Below, one piece after another: positions 17,767-26,173 of a stretch of 64,000 bases of DNA (its first letter is position 1; each line of letters begins with the position of its first letter). The stretch is from NCBI RefSeq assembly GCF_007746075.1, contig NZ_CP036339.1:5547786-5611785 (forward strand), written 5' to 3'. The stretch is from Lacipirellula limnantheis. GTDB taxonomy: Bacteria > Planctomycetota > Planctomycetia > Pirellulales > Lacipirellulaceae. Below the pieces are notes generated by a model, which saw only the letters and a program-made list of their open reading frames with translations, was not told the origin of the DNA and ran no database searches. A program made the position numbers and the translations under genes.

Positions 17767-19041
17767 ATGCGAATTCTACTCGCACTCATCGGAGGACTGT
17801 CGCTGATGACCAGCATGGCCACAGGCGAGTATCCCTCGCCGGCAGAGTTGCCTTCGCACCCTGCCCTCCCCGATCCGCTCGTGATGTTCGACGGCTCGCG
17901 CGTCGCTACTGCGGAGGAGTGGAGTGAGAAACGGCGGCCGGAACTCAAGGCGCTGTTTGAGCAGTACGTTTACGGCCGCTATCCACAGGTCGCCGGTTCG
18001 TCGCAGCCCCCTGCAGTGCAATCGAAGGTGCTGTTCGAAGACCCCCAGGCATTCGGCGGCGCCGGCACGCTGAAGGAAGTTGAACTGACGCTCGGCCCGC
18101 CGGAGTGGCCGAAGATCTACCTGCTGATCGCAACGCCCAACAATAAGACGCCGGCGGCCTGCTTCGTCGGGATGAATTTCGGCGGGAACCATTTGCTCGT
18201 CGACGACGAGCGCGTCCACGTGCCTGAAACATGGATGCCGGATCGCTATACCGGCGTGGTTGACAATCGGGCGACGGACGCCAGCCGCGGCGTCGAGGAA
18301 TATACGTGGCCGCTGGCGGAGATCGTGGCGCGGGGCTACGCGGCGGCGACCTTCCACTGCGGCGATATCCAACCAGATCGGCCGCATGTTCGCGAAGGGA
18401 TGCGGGCGACGCTGCCGGAGGACGCCGACGACGCGGCCGAAACAGCGACGATCATGTGGTGGGCGTGGGGCATTCAGCGGGCGATCGACTATCTGGCGAC
18501 CGACCCGGCGATTGATCCGGCGCGAATTGCGGCCGTCGGCCACTCGCGTCTGGGCAAGACGGCGCTGTTGGCAGGGGCATTCGACGAGCGGATCGCGCTG
18601 ACGGTGGCCAATCAGGCAGGCTGCGGCGGCAGCGGGCCGAGTCGGCATCATGAACCGAAAGCTGAAACCGTCGAGATTATTACCCGCAATTTTCCGCATT
18701 GGTTTTGCGCGAACTTCCGGAAGTTCGCCGACGATCCTACGCGGCTGCCCGTGGACCAGAACTGCCTCGTCGCGCTGTGCGCGCCACGGGCGGTGTTGTT
18801 CACGGCCGCGGAGGACGATCGGTGGGCCAACCCTTCGGGGCAGTTCGCTGTGCTTCGAGCGGCGAGCCCCGCTTACGAGCTGCTTGGCGTTGACGGGCTC
18901 AAGGCCGACGCGATGCCGGCGGCCGATGCGCCGCTCTTGGGCGACGGCCGGTTAGGCTTTTGGTTCCGCGCGGGCGAACACTCGATGACGCCAAAGGACT
19001 GGAAGGTGTATTTGGACTTCGCCGACCGGCAGTGGAAGTGA
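17767..19041 (+). CDS. CE15-like glucuronoyl esterase (exported alpha/beta hydrolase)
   Basis: A 424-residue protein with an N-terminal signal peptide. The nucleophile elbow reads GHSRLGKTALLAGAFDERI, with Ser at residue 260, matching the G-x-S-R-x-G-K signature of carbohydrate esterase family 15. A likely catalytic His is in GEHSM (His about residue 405). CE15 enzymes cut the ester between lignin and 4-O-methyl-glucuronic acid on xylan. With the pectate-lyase-like gene and the exported oxidoreductase just upstream, this suggests plant or algal polysaccharide use. The family call is by motif; activity is untested. Confidence 0.82.
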   Translation: MRILLALIGGLSLMTSMATGEYPSPAELPSHPALPDPLVMFDGSRVATAEEWSEKRRPELKALFEQYVYGRYPQVAGSSQPPAVQSKVLFEDPQAFGGAGTLKEVELTLGPPEWPKIYLLIATPNNKTPAACFVGMNFGGNHLLVDDERVHVPETWMPDRYTGVVDNRATDASRGVEEYTWPLAEIVARGYAAATFHCGDIQPDRPHVREGMRATLPEDADDAAETATIMWWAWGIQRAIDYLATDPAIDPARIAAVGHSRLGKTALLAGAFDERIALTVANQAGCGGSGPSRHHEPKAETVEIITRNFPHWFCANFRKFADDPTRLPVDQNCLVALCAPRAVLFTAAEDDRWANPSGQFAVLRAASPAYELLGVDGLKADAMPAADAPLLGDGRLGFWFRAGEHSMTPKDWKVYLDFADRQWK

Positions 19042-19062
19042 TGTGACGGCGGCGTCCATTGC

Positions 19063-19148
19063 AGCCCCTGGTTCCGCCAGGGGGTTGTAACTCGCGGGAC
19101 GACGCGTACCGATATGGTTACCGACCCCCTGGCGAAGCCAGGGGCTAG
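19063..19148. repeat. Compound palindromic element, copy B
   Basis: About 86 bases between the CE15-like gene and chrA. The ends AGCCCCTGGTTCCGCCAGGG and CCCTGGCGAAGCCAGGGGCT are inverted repeats. The interior matches copy A (10436-10519) over most of its right half. Confidence 0.8.
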
Positions 19149-19155
19149 GATATTG

Positions 19156-20544
19156 CTACGCAGCGAGCAACCGATACGCCAGCCCGGCCGCAGCGCACGC
19201 GGCGAGCGTGGGCAGCATGCCGAGGCTGAAGCGGAACAGGGCCGCCATGGCGGCGATCGTGATCGCGAGCGCGACGGGATCGAGGCTGCTCCACTCGGGA
19301 ACCAGCCAGAGAACGGGACCGGTGCGATGCTCGCTTACCTTGGCGAAGAGGGTGTGGATCGCAAACCAAATCGATAAGTTCAAGATCACGCCCACTACCG
19401 CGGCCGTGATCGTCGAGAGCGCCGCGTTGAGCGAGCGCTGGCCGCGCAGGTACTCGATGTACGGCGCGCCCAGGAATATCCATAAGAAGCAAGGGGCGTA
19501 GGTGACCCATGTGGCGATGACCGAACCCGCCACACCCGCGGCGAGCGGCGACAATCCGCCTGGGTGGCGATAGGCGCCCATGAAGGCGACGAACTGCACG
19601 ACTTGAATCAACGGCCCAGGCGTCGTTTCGGCCATGCCGAGGCCGTCGAGCATCTCGCCCGGTTCGAGCCAGTGGTACCGCTCCACTGCTTCATCGGCGA
19701 CGTAAGCGAGCACCGAGTAGGCGCCGCCGAAGGTGACCATGGCCGTCTTGCTGAAGAAGACCGCTTGCTGCGAATAGACGCTGTCGCGGCCGGAGCAGTG
19801 AAGCAGCGCGGCCACTGGCCCGAGCCAGACGAGGAGCCAGACGGTCAGTACGCGCAGAGCGCGACCAAGAGTTGGCCGCACGGCGGCGCCAGCGTCGTCG
19901 CGGATGAGCGGCGCGGCCAGAGTCGCAGCGCCGACGGCCGGTTGATGCGGCTTGATGACAGCGAACGTGTCTGGGTTCACGCGACCGCCGAGGAAACCGA
20001 TGACGCCCGCAGCGAGAATAATCAGCGGGAATGGGATCTCCAGAAAGAAGATTGCCACGAACGCCGCGGCGGCAACAGCGACCATGACGCGGTTTTTGAG
20101 CGCTCGGCGTCCGATGCGCATCACCGCTTGGATGACGACGGCGACGACGGCGGGCTTTAACCCGTAGAAAAGGCCTTCGACCCATGTCAGGTCGTGATAG
20201 CCGGCGTAAAGAATGCTGAGGGCCATGATCGCGACGAAGCCGGGCGCCACGAAGAGCGTCCCCGCGACCAGCCCGCCGCGGACGCCGTGCAACAGCCAGC
20301 CGATGTAAATCGAAAGTTGCTGAGCCTCGGGCCCGGGAAGCAGCATGCAGTAGTTCAGAGCGTGGAGAAATCGTGACTCGCTGACCCAGCGTTTCTCGTC
20401 GACGAGGATGCGATGCATCACGGAGATCTGCCCAGCCGGACCCCCGAAACTGAGGGCGGCGACGCGCGCCCAGGCGCGCGCTGCGGCGGCGAACGTGGGG
20501 TGCGCAATATCGGCGGCCGATGGTGGAGCGAGATCGTCTGACAT
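19156..20544 (-). CDS. chrA: Chromate transporter
   Basis: A 462-residue polytopic membrane protein of the CHR family in its long two-domain form. Each half carries the family pattern: LSFGGPAGQISVMHRI...LPGPEAQQLSIYIGW in the N-terminal half and VTFGGAYSVLAYV...ETTPGPLIQVVQFV in the C-terminal half. CHR proteins export chromate, though in many environmental bacteria they may move other anions. Start ATG 20544. It stands alone between repeat copy B and the HtrA-like genes. No regulator (ChrB) is nearby. Confidence 0.9.
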   Translation of the reverse strand: MSDDLAPPSAADIAHPTFAAAARAWARVAALSFGGPAGQISVMHRILVDEKRWVSESRFLHALNYCMLLPGPEAQQLSIYIGWLLHGVRGGLVAGTLFVAPGFVAIMALSILYAGYHDLTWVEGLFYGLKPAVVAVVIQAVMRIGRRALKNRVMVAVAAAAFVAIFFLEIPFPLIILAAGVIGFLGGRVNPDTFAVIKPHQPAVGAATLAAPLIRDDAGAAVRPTLGRALRVLTVWLLVWLGPVAALLHCSGRDSVYSQQAVFFSKTAMVTFGGAYSVLAYVADEAVERYHWLEPGEMLDGLGMAETTPGPLIQVVQFVAFMGAYRHPGGLSPLAAGVAGSVIATWVTYAPCFLWIFLGAPYIEYLRGQRSLNAALSTITAAVVGVILNLSIWFAIHTLFAKVSEHRTGPVLWLVPEWSSLDPVALAITIAAMAALFRFSLGMLPTLAACAAAGLAYRLLAA

Positions 20545-20643
20545 CGAAGGCCGCGACGGTACGAAGGTTAAATTGATGCCAGCAGGGCGTCAATCTAACG
20601 GCCGCGGGACGATGGCACTAGCGACGAGGAAATCGGCCCAAGG

Positions 20644-21882
20644 CTAAGGAGTCGACACGGCCTTCGGGCGGGCGGCCGACTTGGCTGCGGGCGCTGCGTT
20701 CGCCGCAGGTTCGCCGAGTTCTTGCTCCAATTTTTCGGCTGCCTCCGCTTCCGGCGAGTTCTGCTTGACGAGGAGATGCTCCTTCATCAACTCGGTGAGT
20801 ACGCCTTGGACGGCGTCGACAGGGAGGGCATACGACTCGGTCCGCCCCGCCCTGGCAATGTTGAAACCGACGACGCGGCCTTCGACGTCGACGACCGGGC
20901 CGCCGCAATCGGCGGGACGGAGGACGGTGTCGTGTTGGAACGCGAGCGGAAAACCAAAGCGGCGCACGCTCAGTTTGCCGCCGAGATTGTTCTGGAATTC
21001 GCTGCGGCCCATCGGCAATCCGGGAAAGTCGCCGGAAAGCGTCGCGTGCAGCGTCACTTGCTCGCCCGCGCGGTCGACCAGCAGTTCCACCTCGTCGCCC
21101 GGATTGAATGACCCGATCACCTCGCGCAGCTTCTCACGGCTCGAGGTCTTCTGGCCGTTGACGCTCATGATCAGATCTTCGGGCTCGACGCCGGCCTCCT
21201 CCGCGGCACTATCGGGGAAGACTTGAACGATGAGCGGCTTTTCTTCGTCCAACTGAACGCCAAGGATGCCCGCCTGGGCCGGAATGACGCGTGGCGGAAC
21301 GCTCACGACGCCAACGGCCACGGGATCCTTCGAGCGGCCAACGCTAGCGAGCCACGAGCCTACCGGCGGCGAGGCGCCGGCAGCGGTAAGATCGAGAGCG
21401 GGCAGTTTGGCGGCGTCGAGTTTTAAGAGGGCCAAGTCGTGCTCGCCGCTCTCGGCGACGGTCGTGGCGGGGAGTTTGTGGCCGTCGGCGAGGACCGCGG
21501 TCAGCTTGCCGCAAAGCGGGGTCGCTTTGGTCACGACCCAGCCATCGGGGCTGATGATGCCGCCGAGGGCGAGTCGCTTGCCGTCGCACTCGATGCTCAC
21601 CGTGGCGGCGCTAGCGTCTTTCACCACGTCGCGGAAGGCAGCGCGGACTTGCGGTCCGTCCGTCAACCGCCAACGGGGCACGAAAAGGCGCTCCATGCCG
21701 AACGTGTCGTCAGCGGGGTCGACTTCTTCGGAAGACTGGCGCGACTCTTCACGTTGGCGGCGCGAACGACTCGGCGGCTCGTCGGCAACCGCGGAGACTA
21801 CGGGCCCCAGGGCGAGCCAGGCAGCCCCGACCATCAAAGCGGCGCCATGGCGGCGTCGAGCCCAATCATGCAGTTTCTTCAT
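20644..21882 (-). CDS. HtrA-like pseudoprotease with internal PDZ domain
   Basis: 412 residues, signal peptide ending near VSAVADE, then a trypsin-like S1C fold whose key residues are altered. The usual TNNHVV histidine segment reads VVTKATPLCG with no His; the Asp motif is kept (HDLALLKLD); and the usual GNSGGP reads ADCGGPV, with Cys where the nucleophilic Ser should be. A PDZ domain (GILGVQL...VSVNGQ-like) lies between the Asp and the Cys/Ser segment rather than after the protease domain. It follows an intact HtrA-like gene by 115 bases on the same strand, so it probably works with that protein as a non-catalytic partner. ATG 21882 is preceded by GGGGATGAG. Confidence 0.75.
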   Translation of the reverse strand: MKKLHDWARRRHGAALMVGAAWLALGPVVSAVADEPPSRSRRQREESRQSSEEVDPADDTFGMERLFVPRWRLTDGPQVRAAFRDVVKDASAATVSIECDGKRLALGGIISPDGWVVTKATPLCGKLTAVLADGHKLPATTVAESGEHDLALLKLDAAKLPALDLTAAGASPPVGSWLASVGRSKDPVAVGVVSVPPRVIPAQAGILGVQLDEEKPLIVQVFPDSAAEEAGVEPEDLIMSVNGQKTSSREKLREVIGSFNPGDEVELLVDRAGEQVTLHATLSGDFPGLPMGRSEFQNNLGGKLSVRRFGFPLAFQHDTVLRPADCGGPVVDVEGRVVGFNIARAGRTESYALPVDAVQGVLTELMKEHLLVKQNSPEAEAAEKLEQELGEPAANAAPAAKSAARPKAVSTP

Positions 21883-21997
21883 CTCATCCCCACCGCAAAA
21901 AACCGCCGCCCTGTTGCCGGCTATTGATTTAGCATATCCAGAGAACGACGCCAAAGGTTTTCTTGAGAGGGCCGATTTGCCGTAGTCGGCCGCCGCG

Positions 21998-23047
21998 TCA
22001 TTCGTCGTCCTGCTCTTCGCGTTCTTCGCGCTCGCCGAGGACGGCGACGATTTCGAGCGACTTTCCCTCGCGAGTGACCGAAAGCTTGAGCCGATCGCCC
22101 GATTCCTTGTGAAAGACAATTCGCTGCAGCTCGTCGAAGGTGTTGATCGGCCGACCGTCGACGGCGGTGATTACGTCACCCTCCTTTAACCCTGCGCGCT
22201 CGGCAGGCATGCCGGGAAAAATCGCGGTGATGACGCAGTTACCCGCCTCAGCGCTGCCTTGAACGCCCAGGCGCGGCTTGGGGTCGGCGCCATCGTCATA
22301 GTGGCCGCCCCAGACGTCGCCAGCCAACAGCCGTTCCCAGCCCTCCTGGAACGAGGTGACCGGGACGTGGAAATTGTGCGTGACCATCGGGCCGATGCTG
22401 CTGTGAATGCCGACAACTTCCCCCTTCATGTCGAACAACGGACCACCGGAATCGCCGCCGACGAGTTCGCAATCGGTGCAAAGTAGGCCATCGCCGCGAA
22501 ACAGCACGCGGCCGAAGCGGACCGGCGGAGCGCGATCGGCGATGATGCCTCCGGGCTGGCCGATGGTGACCACCCACTGGCCCGCCGCCAGGGCCGGCCC
22601 GGTGCTTACCGGGACGAAAGGGAGGTCTTCTGGCGGGTCGTCGATCTGCATCATCCCGGCGTCGGCATCGTGGTCGGCGCCGAGGGAATGCCCGCGGAGG
22701 CGGCGGCCGTCGGGAAGTTCGACCCAGCCTTTGCGGCCAGCGCGGCCGACCACGTGGGCGGCCGTGAGGACCAGACCTTCCTTATTGACGATGACGCCGC
22801 TGCCGGCGGCGCCGCGAATCTCGACGGCCACAGTAGCCGGCATCACCCGGTCGATCACCTTGAGAAGCTGATCTTGGATCAGCTTCAACTCGGCGGCGTT
22901 GGCAGGCGCCTTCGCGGCGAGAACCTGGGCGGTGTCGGCCGCGGGTTCGAGCGAGACGGGCGACGTGGTTTGGGCGACGAGCGGGAGGGCGAAACCGCAG
23001 CTGAGGGCGAGCGAAAACAGCTGGCGAACAGGGGAGAGTCGGTTCAT
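21998..23047 (-). CDS. HtrA/DegP-like S1C serine protease with PDZ domain
   Basis: 349 residues with a signal peptide (LALSCGFALPLVAQ). The catalytic triad is intact: TAAHVV (His), DADAGMMQID (Asp) and GGDSGGPLFD (Ser). One C-terminal PDZ domain (RLGVQGSAEAGN, AERAGLKEGDVITAVDGRPI) follows. Such proteases degrade or refold misfolded proteins in the periplasm. The tail is highly acidic (EREEREEQDDE). It is probably co-transcribed with the downstream pseudoprotease and is divergent from lexA. Confidence 0.85.
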   Translation of the reverse strand: MNRLSPVRQLFSLALSCGFALPLVAQTTSPVSLEPAADTAQVLAAKAPANAAELKLIQDQLLKVIDRVMPATVAVEIRGAAGSGVIVNKEGLVLTAAHVVGRAGRKGWVELPDGRRLRGHSLGADHDADAGMMQIDDPPEDLPFVPVSTGPALAAGQWVVTIGQPGGIIADRAPPVRFGRVLFRGDGLLCTDCELVGGDSGGPLFDMKGEVVGIHSSIGPMVTHNFHVPVTSFQEGWERLLAGDVWGGHYDDGADPKPRLGVQGSAEAGNCVITAIFPGMPAERAGLKEGDVITAVDGRPINTFDELQRIVFHKESGDRLKLSVTREGKSLEIVAVLGEREEREEQDDE

Positions 23048-23246
23048 AGAAGTCCGGCGTGCAGCGACAACGGGCGTGCAGGGGCGGTGTGCACGGTAAT
23101 TGTCGCACCGGTCCTGCCAAGCGGCAATGTCGGGTTCTTTGGTGGCGGCAGGCTTCGGGGTTCAGGTTCCAGCGAAAAGGCTTTAGCCGCGGGGCGCCGC
23201 CCTCCGGGTGACGCGCTGCGAGATTCGAAAAATCACAGAAATTACT

Positions 23247-23271
23247 GTACATGCGCACTTGTTCCATGTAC
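23247..23271. promoter_or_regulatory. Candidate LexA operator upstream of lexA
   Basis: Inverted repeat GTACATG - 11 bases - CATGTAC, about 90 bases before the lexA start in the lexA/HtrA divergent region. LexA usually represses its own gene, so a palindrome here is a natural operator candidate. A promoter-like TTGTTC (23260-23265) lies inside it. Confidence 0.45.
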
Positions 23272-23358
23272 TAACGTATATTAACATCAATAGTTAGGAC
23301 CGCTGGTACGGAACCGGCGACGAGAATTCCCTTTATCTTTACCTTGGTTGGAACCGCT

Positions 23359-23958
23359 ATGTCACTCGATCAACTCACCACGCGGCAGCGGGAAGTCTAC
23401 GACTTCATCAAGGAGAAGATTCGCGGCCGCGGCTACGGTCCAACCGTGCGGGAGATTGGCGAGTACTTCGAAATCAGCTCGCCCAACGGCGTGATGTGCC
23501 ATCTGAAGGCGCTCGAAAAGAAGGGCATTATCACCCGCGAACCAAACATGTCGCGAGCGATCCAGATGACCGATGCCGGTCGGGACGAAGGGTTCCCGCT
23601 GGTCGGTCAGGTCGCGGCCGGGAATCTGACCGAGGCGATCGAACAGGCGGAGCGCCTGAATCTGGAGGAATTCTTTCCGGCCAAGAAGAACAGCTTTGCA
23701 TTGCGCGTGAAGGGCGAATCGATGATCGAAGCCCAAATCGCCGACGGCGACATCGTCATCTGCCGCAAGACGAAGACGGCTCACAAAGGCGACATCGTCG
23801 TCGCCATGACCGACGAAGGCGAAGCGACGCTGAAGTATTGGTACCCCGAAGCAAACCGCATTCGGTTGCAGCCGGCGAATTCCTCGATGAAGCCGATCTA
23901 TGCGCGCGAGGTGCAGGTGCTGGGCGTGGTGACAGGGGTGATTCGGAAGGTGAGTTGA
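23359..23958 (+). CDS. lexA: LexA repressor, SOS response regulator
   Basis: 199 residues. The N-terminal winged helix-turn-helix (LTTRQREVYDFIKEKIRGRG, then PTVREIGEYFEISSPNGV) binds SOS operators. The C-terminal S24 self-cleavage domain has the Ala-Gly cleavage site in VGQVAAGN (87-88), Ser in KGESMIE (about 121) and a Lys in EATLKYW (about 159). RecA filaments trigger autocleavage and derepress DNA-repair genes. I chose ATG 23359 over TTG 23344 because it gives the family's usual N-terminus. Confidence 0.95.
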   Translation: MSLDQLTTRQREVYDFIKEKIRGRGYGPTVREIGEYFEISSPNGVMCHLKALEKKGIITREPNMSRAIQMTDAGRDEGFPLVGQVAAGNLTEAIEQAERLNLEEFFPAKKNSFALRVKGESMIEAQIADGDIVICRKTKTAHKGDIVVAMTDEGEATLKYWYPEANRIRLQPANSSMKPIYAREVQVLGVVTGVIRKVS

Positions 23959-24520
23959 GCGCAAGCCGGTTTTAAGATCTGCGGGCGTCGATTGGCGCGG
24001 CGGGCGTTCGTCATGCTGAGCGATGCGCTGCAAATGGCGCAAGACTTTCTTTCGCAACGAGCTTGCTATCGATCTCGCCGGCGGACGAAGGCGATCGTTT
24101 GTCGGCCGCGGACCGGCGGGCGGACGATTGCGATATCTTTTCGCAGCCTTGGCCGAGCGGTGGAGACCATCGTTGTCGCCCACGCGCCGTACGGCGACGA
24201 TCCTGACGCCCCGGGGCGACGGCTGGCGGCGTCGTGGCTTAAGTTCTTTCGCAAGCGCTGGCCAGCGCCTCCTTGGTCGATTTGCAATGTCGCTCGGCTG
24301 AAGCCCATCCCGTCTTCGGGCCGGGTCACTCTGAGATTTGCGCAAGGGGCTCGCGCAGGTGCGAAAAAGCGAATGTGATTACCCGCCGAATCGCCGGTTT
24401 GGGCCGGTTTTTCGGCCATTTTCCTTGACTTCGCGAAGGTTCATTCGCAGCATGAGGGATGAGAGTTGGAGGCGGCAGATATATCGCATTCCTTGATTTG
24501 ACCATTGGGAGAGAACGCTA
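23959..24520. other. Intergenic region after lexA
   Basis: About 560 bases. Frames on both strands are short and rich in Arg with no family resemblance. No terminator or structured RNA was recognised. Confidence 0.4.
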
Positions 24521-26053
24521 ATGACTCGCACCTTACGTCTGAAAACCCTCGCAGCCATGGCGGCTTTATCCGCCACGTTGCCATTCTCATTGCATGCCGC
24601 CCCCTTCGCTTCGCGCGTGGTGATCTCCGGCGGCACGAACGTCTCGTTTGTTCTGAACGAACCAGCCGATGCGTTGGCCTATCGCCTCAACGGCGTTGGC
24701 CCGCTGACTCCGCTCAATGGAGCCACCAAGGGAACGAAATCGTTCTCGTTGAATGCGCCGACCGACACGTTTGAGATCTTCGCGAATAAGGTCGATACGG
24801 TCGGCTACACGATTCCCACCGGCGCAACGATTGCCGTGGTGGCCAACGGCTTGTCGCAGGTGACGAATGAATCGGGCTTCAAGCTTATCAGCGACGACAC
24901 GAACCCGTTGACGCGGTTCAATAGCCCCCGCGGCGTGAGCGTCAGCAACAATCCAGCCAGTGCGAACTTCGGCGTCTCCTATGTTGCGAATTCCGCTGCA
25001 GGCAACACGACCGGCGTAGTCCGCTCGGTGGGCGACGGCTTGTATGCGCTCAACGCTGATCAAAGCGACGCGTACGGCTACGGCAACACCGAAAAGGATC
25101 CCGGCAACCTGTTCGACGCGGTCTCGGCCAGCGCCAACAGCGCGTTCCGAATCATGGTGTCAAGCGCCGGTAGCGTCTATTCGTCGGACTTCTCGGACGC
25201 GAACGGCAACGTCAACGTCGCCAATCAAGATCTGACCGTCGGATCGCGGTTGCTAACCGGCGTCGGCGGACCATCAGCCGTCCCGGCCGGCCAATACCAC
25301 GGCAGCACGACGGCTGTATTCGTCGAAGGGTCGGCTGCCACGGGTGATTTGGTCCTGTATACGCTGGACGAAGACTTGACCAGCGCCAACGTCGGCGGCG
25401 TTTCCACGACCGACAAGAACAGCCTGTGGCGCTACAACATTGGCGCTGGCGCGACGCCGTCGAACGTCATTCCGACGAAGGTCAATGCCGCCAACGTTCT
25501 GTTGTCGGGCGCGACGAGCGATCTCGACAAGGGCGCCGACGGCAAGTTCTACCTTGCCCAGAATCGCTCGGCTGGCGGCGAAGCCGGCGTCGTTGTCCTC
25601 AATCCTGACGGCACGGTCGCCTACGATTCGCTGACTGCTTCGCGCACCCTGTTGGGCAATCCGACGGCCAACGACATTCTGCGCAATGTCCTGGCGATGG
25701 CCGTTTCAGCCGACCAGAAGTGGATGGCGATCATGCTCAACAACAGCGACGTCGCCGTGGTTCCGCTCGTGGCGGGCATTCCGGATTTGGCCGGCCGCAT
25801 GGTCGTCAACACTGGCACGGACGTCAACTCGGGGCGCGACATTGCGTTCGACGCCGCGGGTAATATTCACTACGTCAGCAGCGGCCAGGCGCTGTACCGC
25901 GTTCTGTCGCCAGGCGGGGCGACCTACGCCAAGACCAGTTGGAACGGCCAGTCGCTCAGCTTCAGCATGTCCAATGTGCCGGAGCCGTCGACGTTGTGCC
26001 TGCTCGGTTCGGCTGGCATTGCCGCGATTGGATTCGTCCGTCGTCGCGCCTAG
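24521..26053 (+). CDS. Exported PEP-CTERM protein, beta-propeller-like
   Basis: 510 residues with a signal peptide (AAMAALSATLPFSLHAA, cleavage about residue 27) and a C-terminal exosortase signal (VPEPSTLCLLGSAGIAAIGF, then VRRR). The body is rich in Asn, Thr, Ser and Gly, with strand-like repeats such as GADGKFYLAQNR and DAAGNIHYVSSGQALYRVL, consistent with a propeller. No catalytic motif was recognised. GGGAGAG lies upstream of the ATG and a strong terminator follows, so it is a single-gene transcription unit. Confidence 0.85.
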   Translation: MTRTLRLKTLAAMAALSATLPFSLHAAPFASRVVISGGTNVSFVLNEPADALAYRLNGVGPLTPLNGATKGTKSFSLNAPTDTFEIFANKVDTVGYTIPTGATIAVVANGLSQVTNESGFKLISDDTNPLTRFNSPRGVSVSNNPASANFGVSYVANSAAGNTTGVVRSVGDGLYALNADQSDAYGYGNTEKDPGNLFDAVSASANSAFRIMVSSAGSVYSSDFSDANGNVNVANQDLTVGSRLLTGVGGPSAVPAGQYHGSTTAVFVEGSAATGDLVLYTLDEDLTSANVGGVSTTDKNSLWRYNIGAGATPSNVIPTKVNAANVLLSGATSDLDKGADGKFYLAQNRSAGGEAGVVVLNPDGTVAYDSLTASRTLLGNPTANDILRNVLAMAVSADQKWMAIMLNNSDVAVVPLVAGIPDLAGRMVVNTGTDVNSGRDIAFDAAGNIHYVSSGQALYRVLSPGGATYAKTSWNGQSLSFSMSNVPEPSTLCLLGSAGIAAIGFVRRRA

Positions 26054-26081
26054 TCGGTCGAAACGCTGTTAGGTTATCGAC

Positions 26082-26117
26082 AGCGGCCGTCGCCCAGTGA
26101 GCGGCGGCCGCTTTTTT
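26082..26117 (+). terminator. Rho-independent terminator after the PEP-CTERM gene
   Basis: Stem AGCGGCCGTCGC / GCGGCGGCCGCT with a short loop, followed by six T at 26112-26117. Confidence 0.85.
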
Positions 26118-26173
26118 CTTTGGCGACTTGTTCGCTGAAATCAGCGTACCCGACCGTCGTCGATAGTTGGCGG

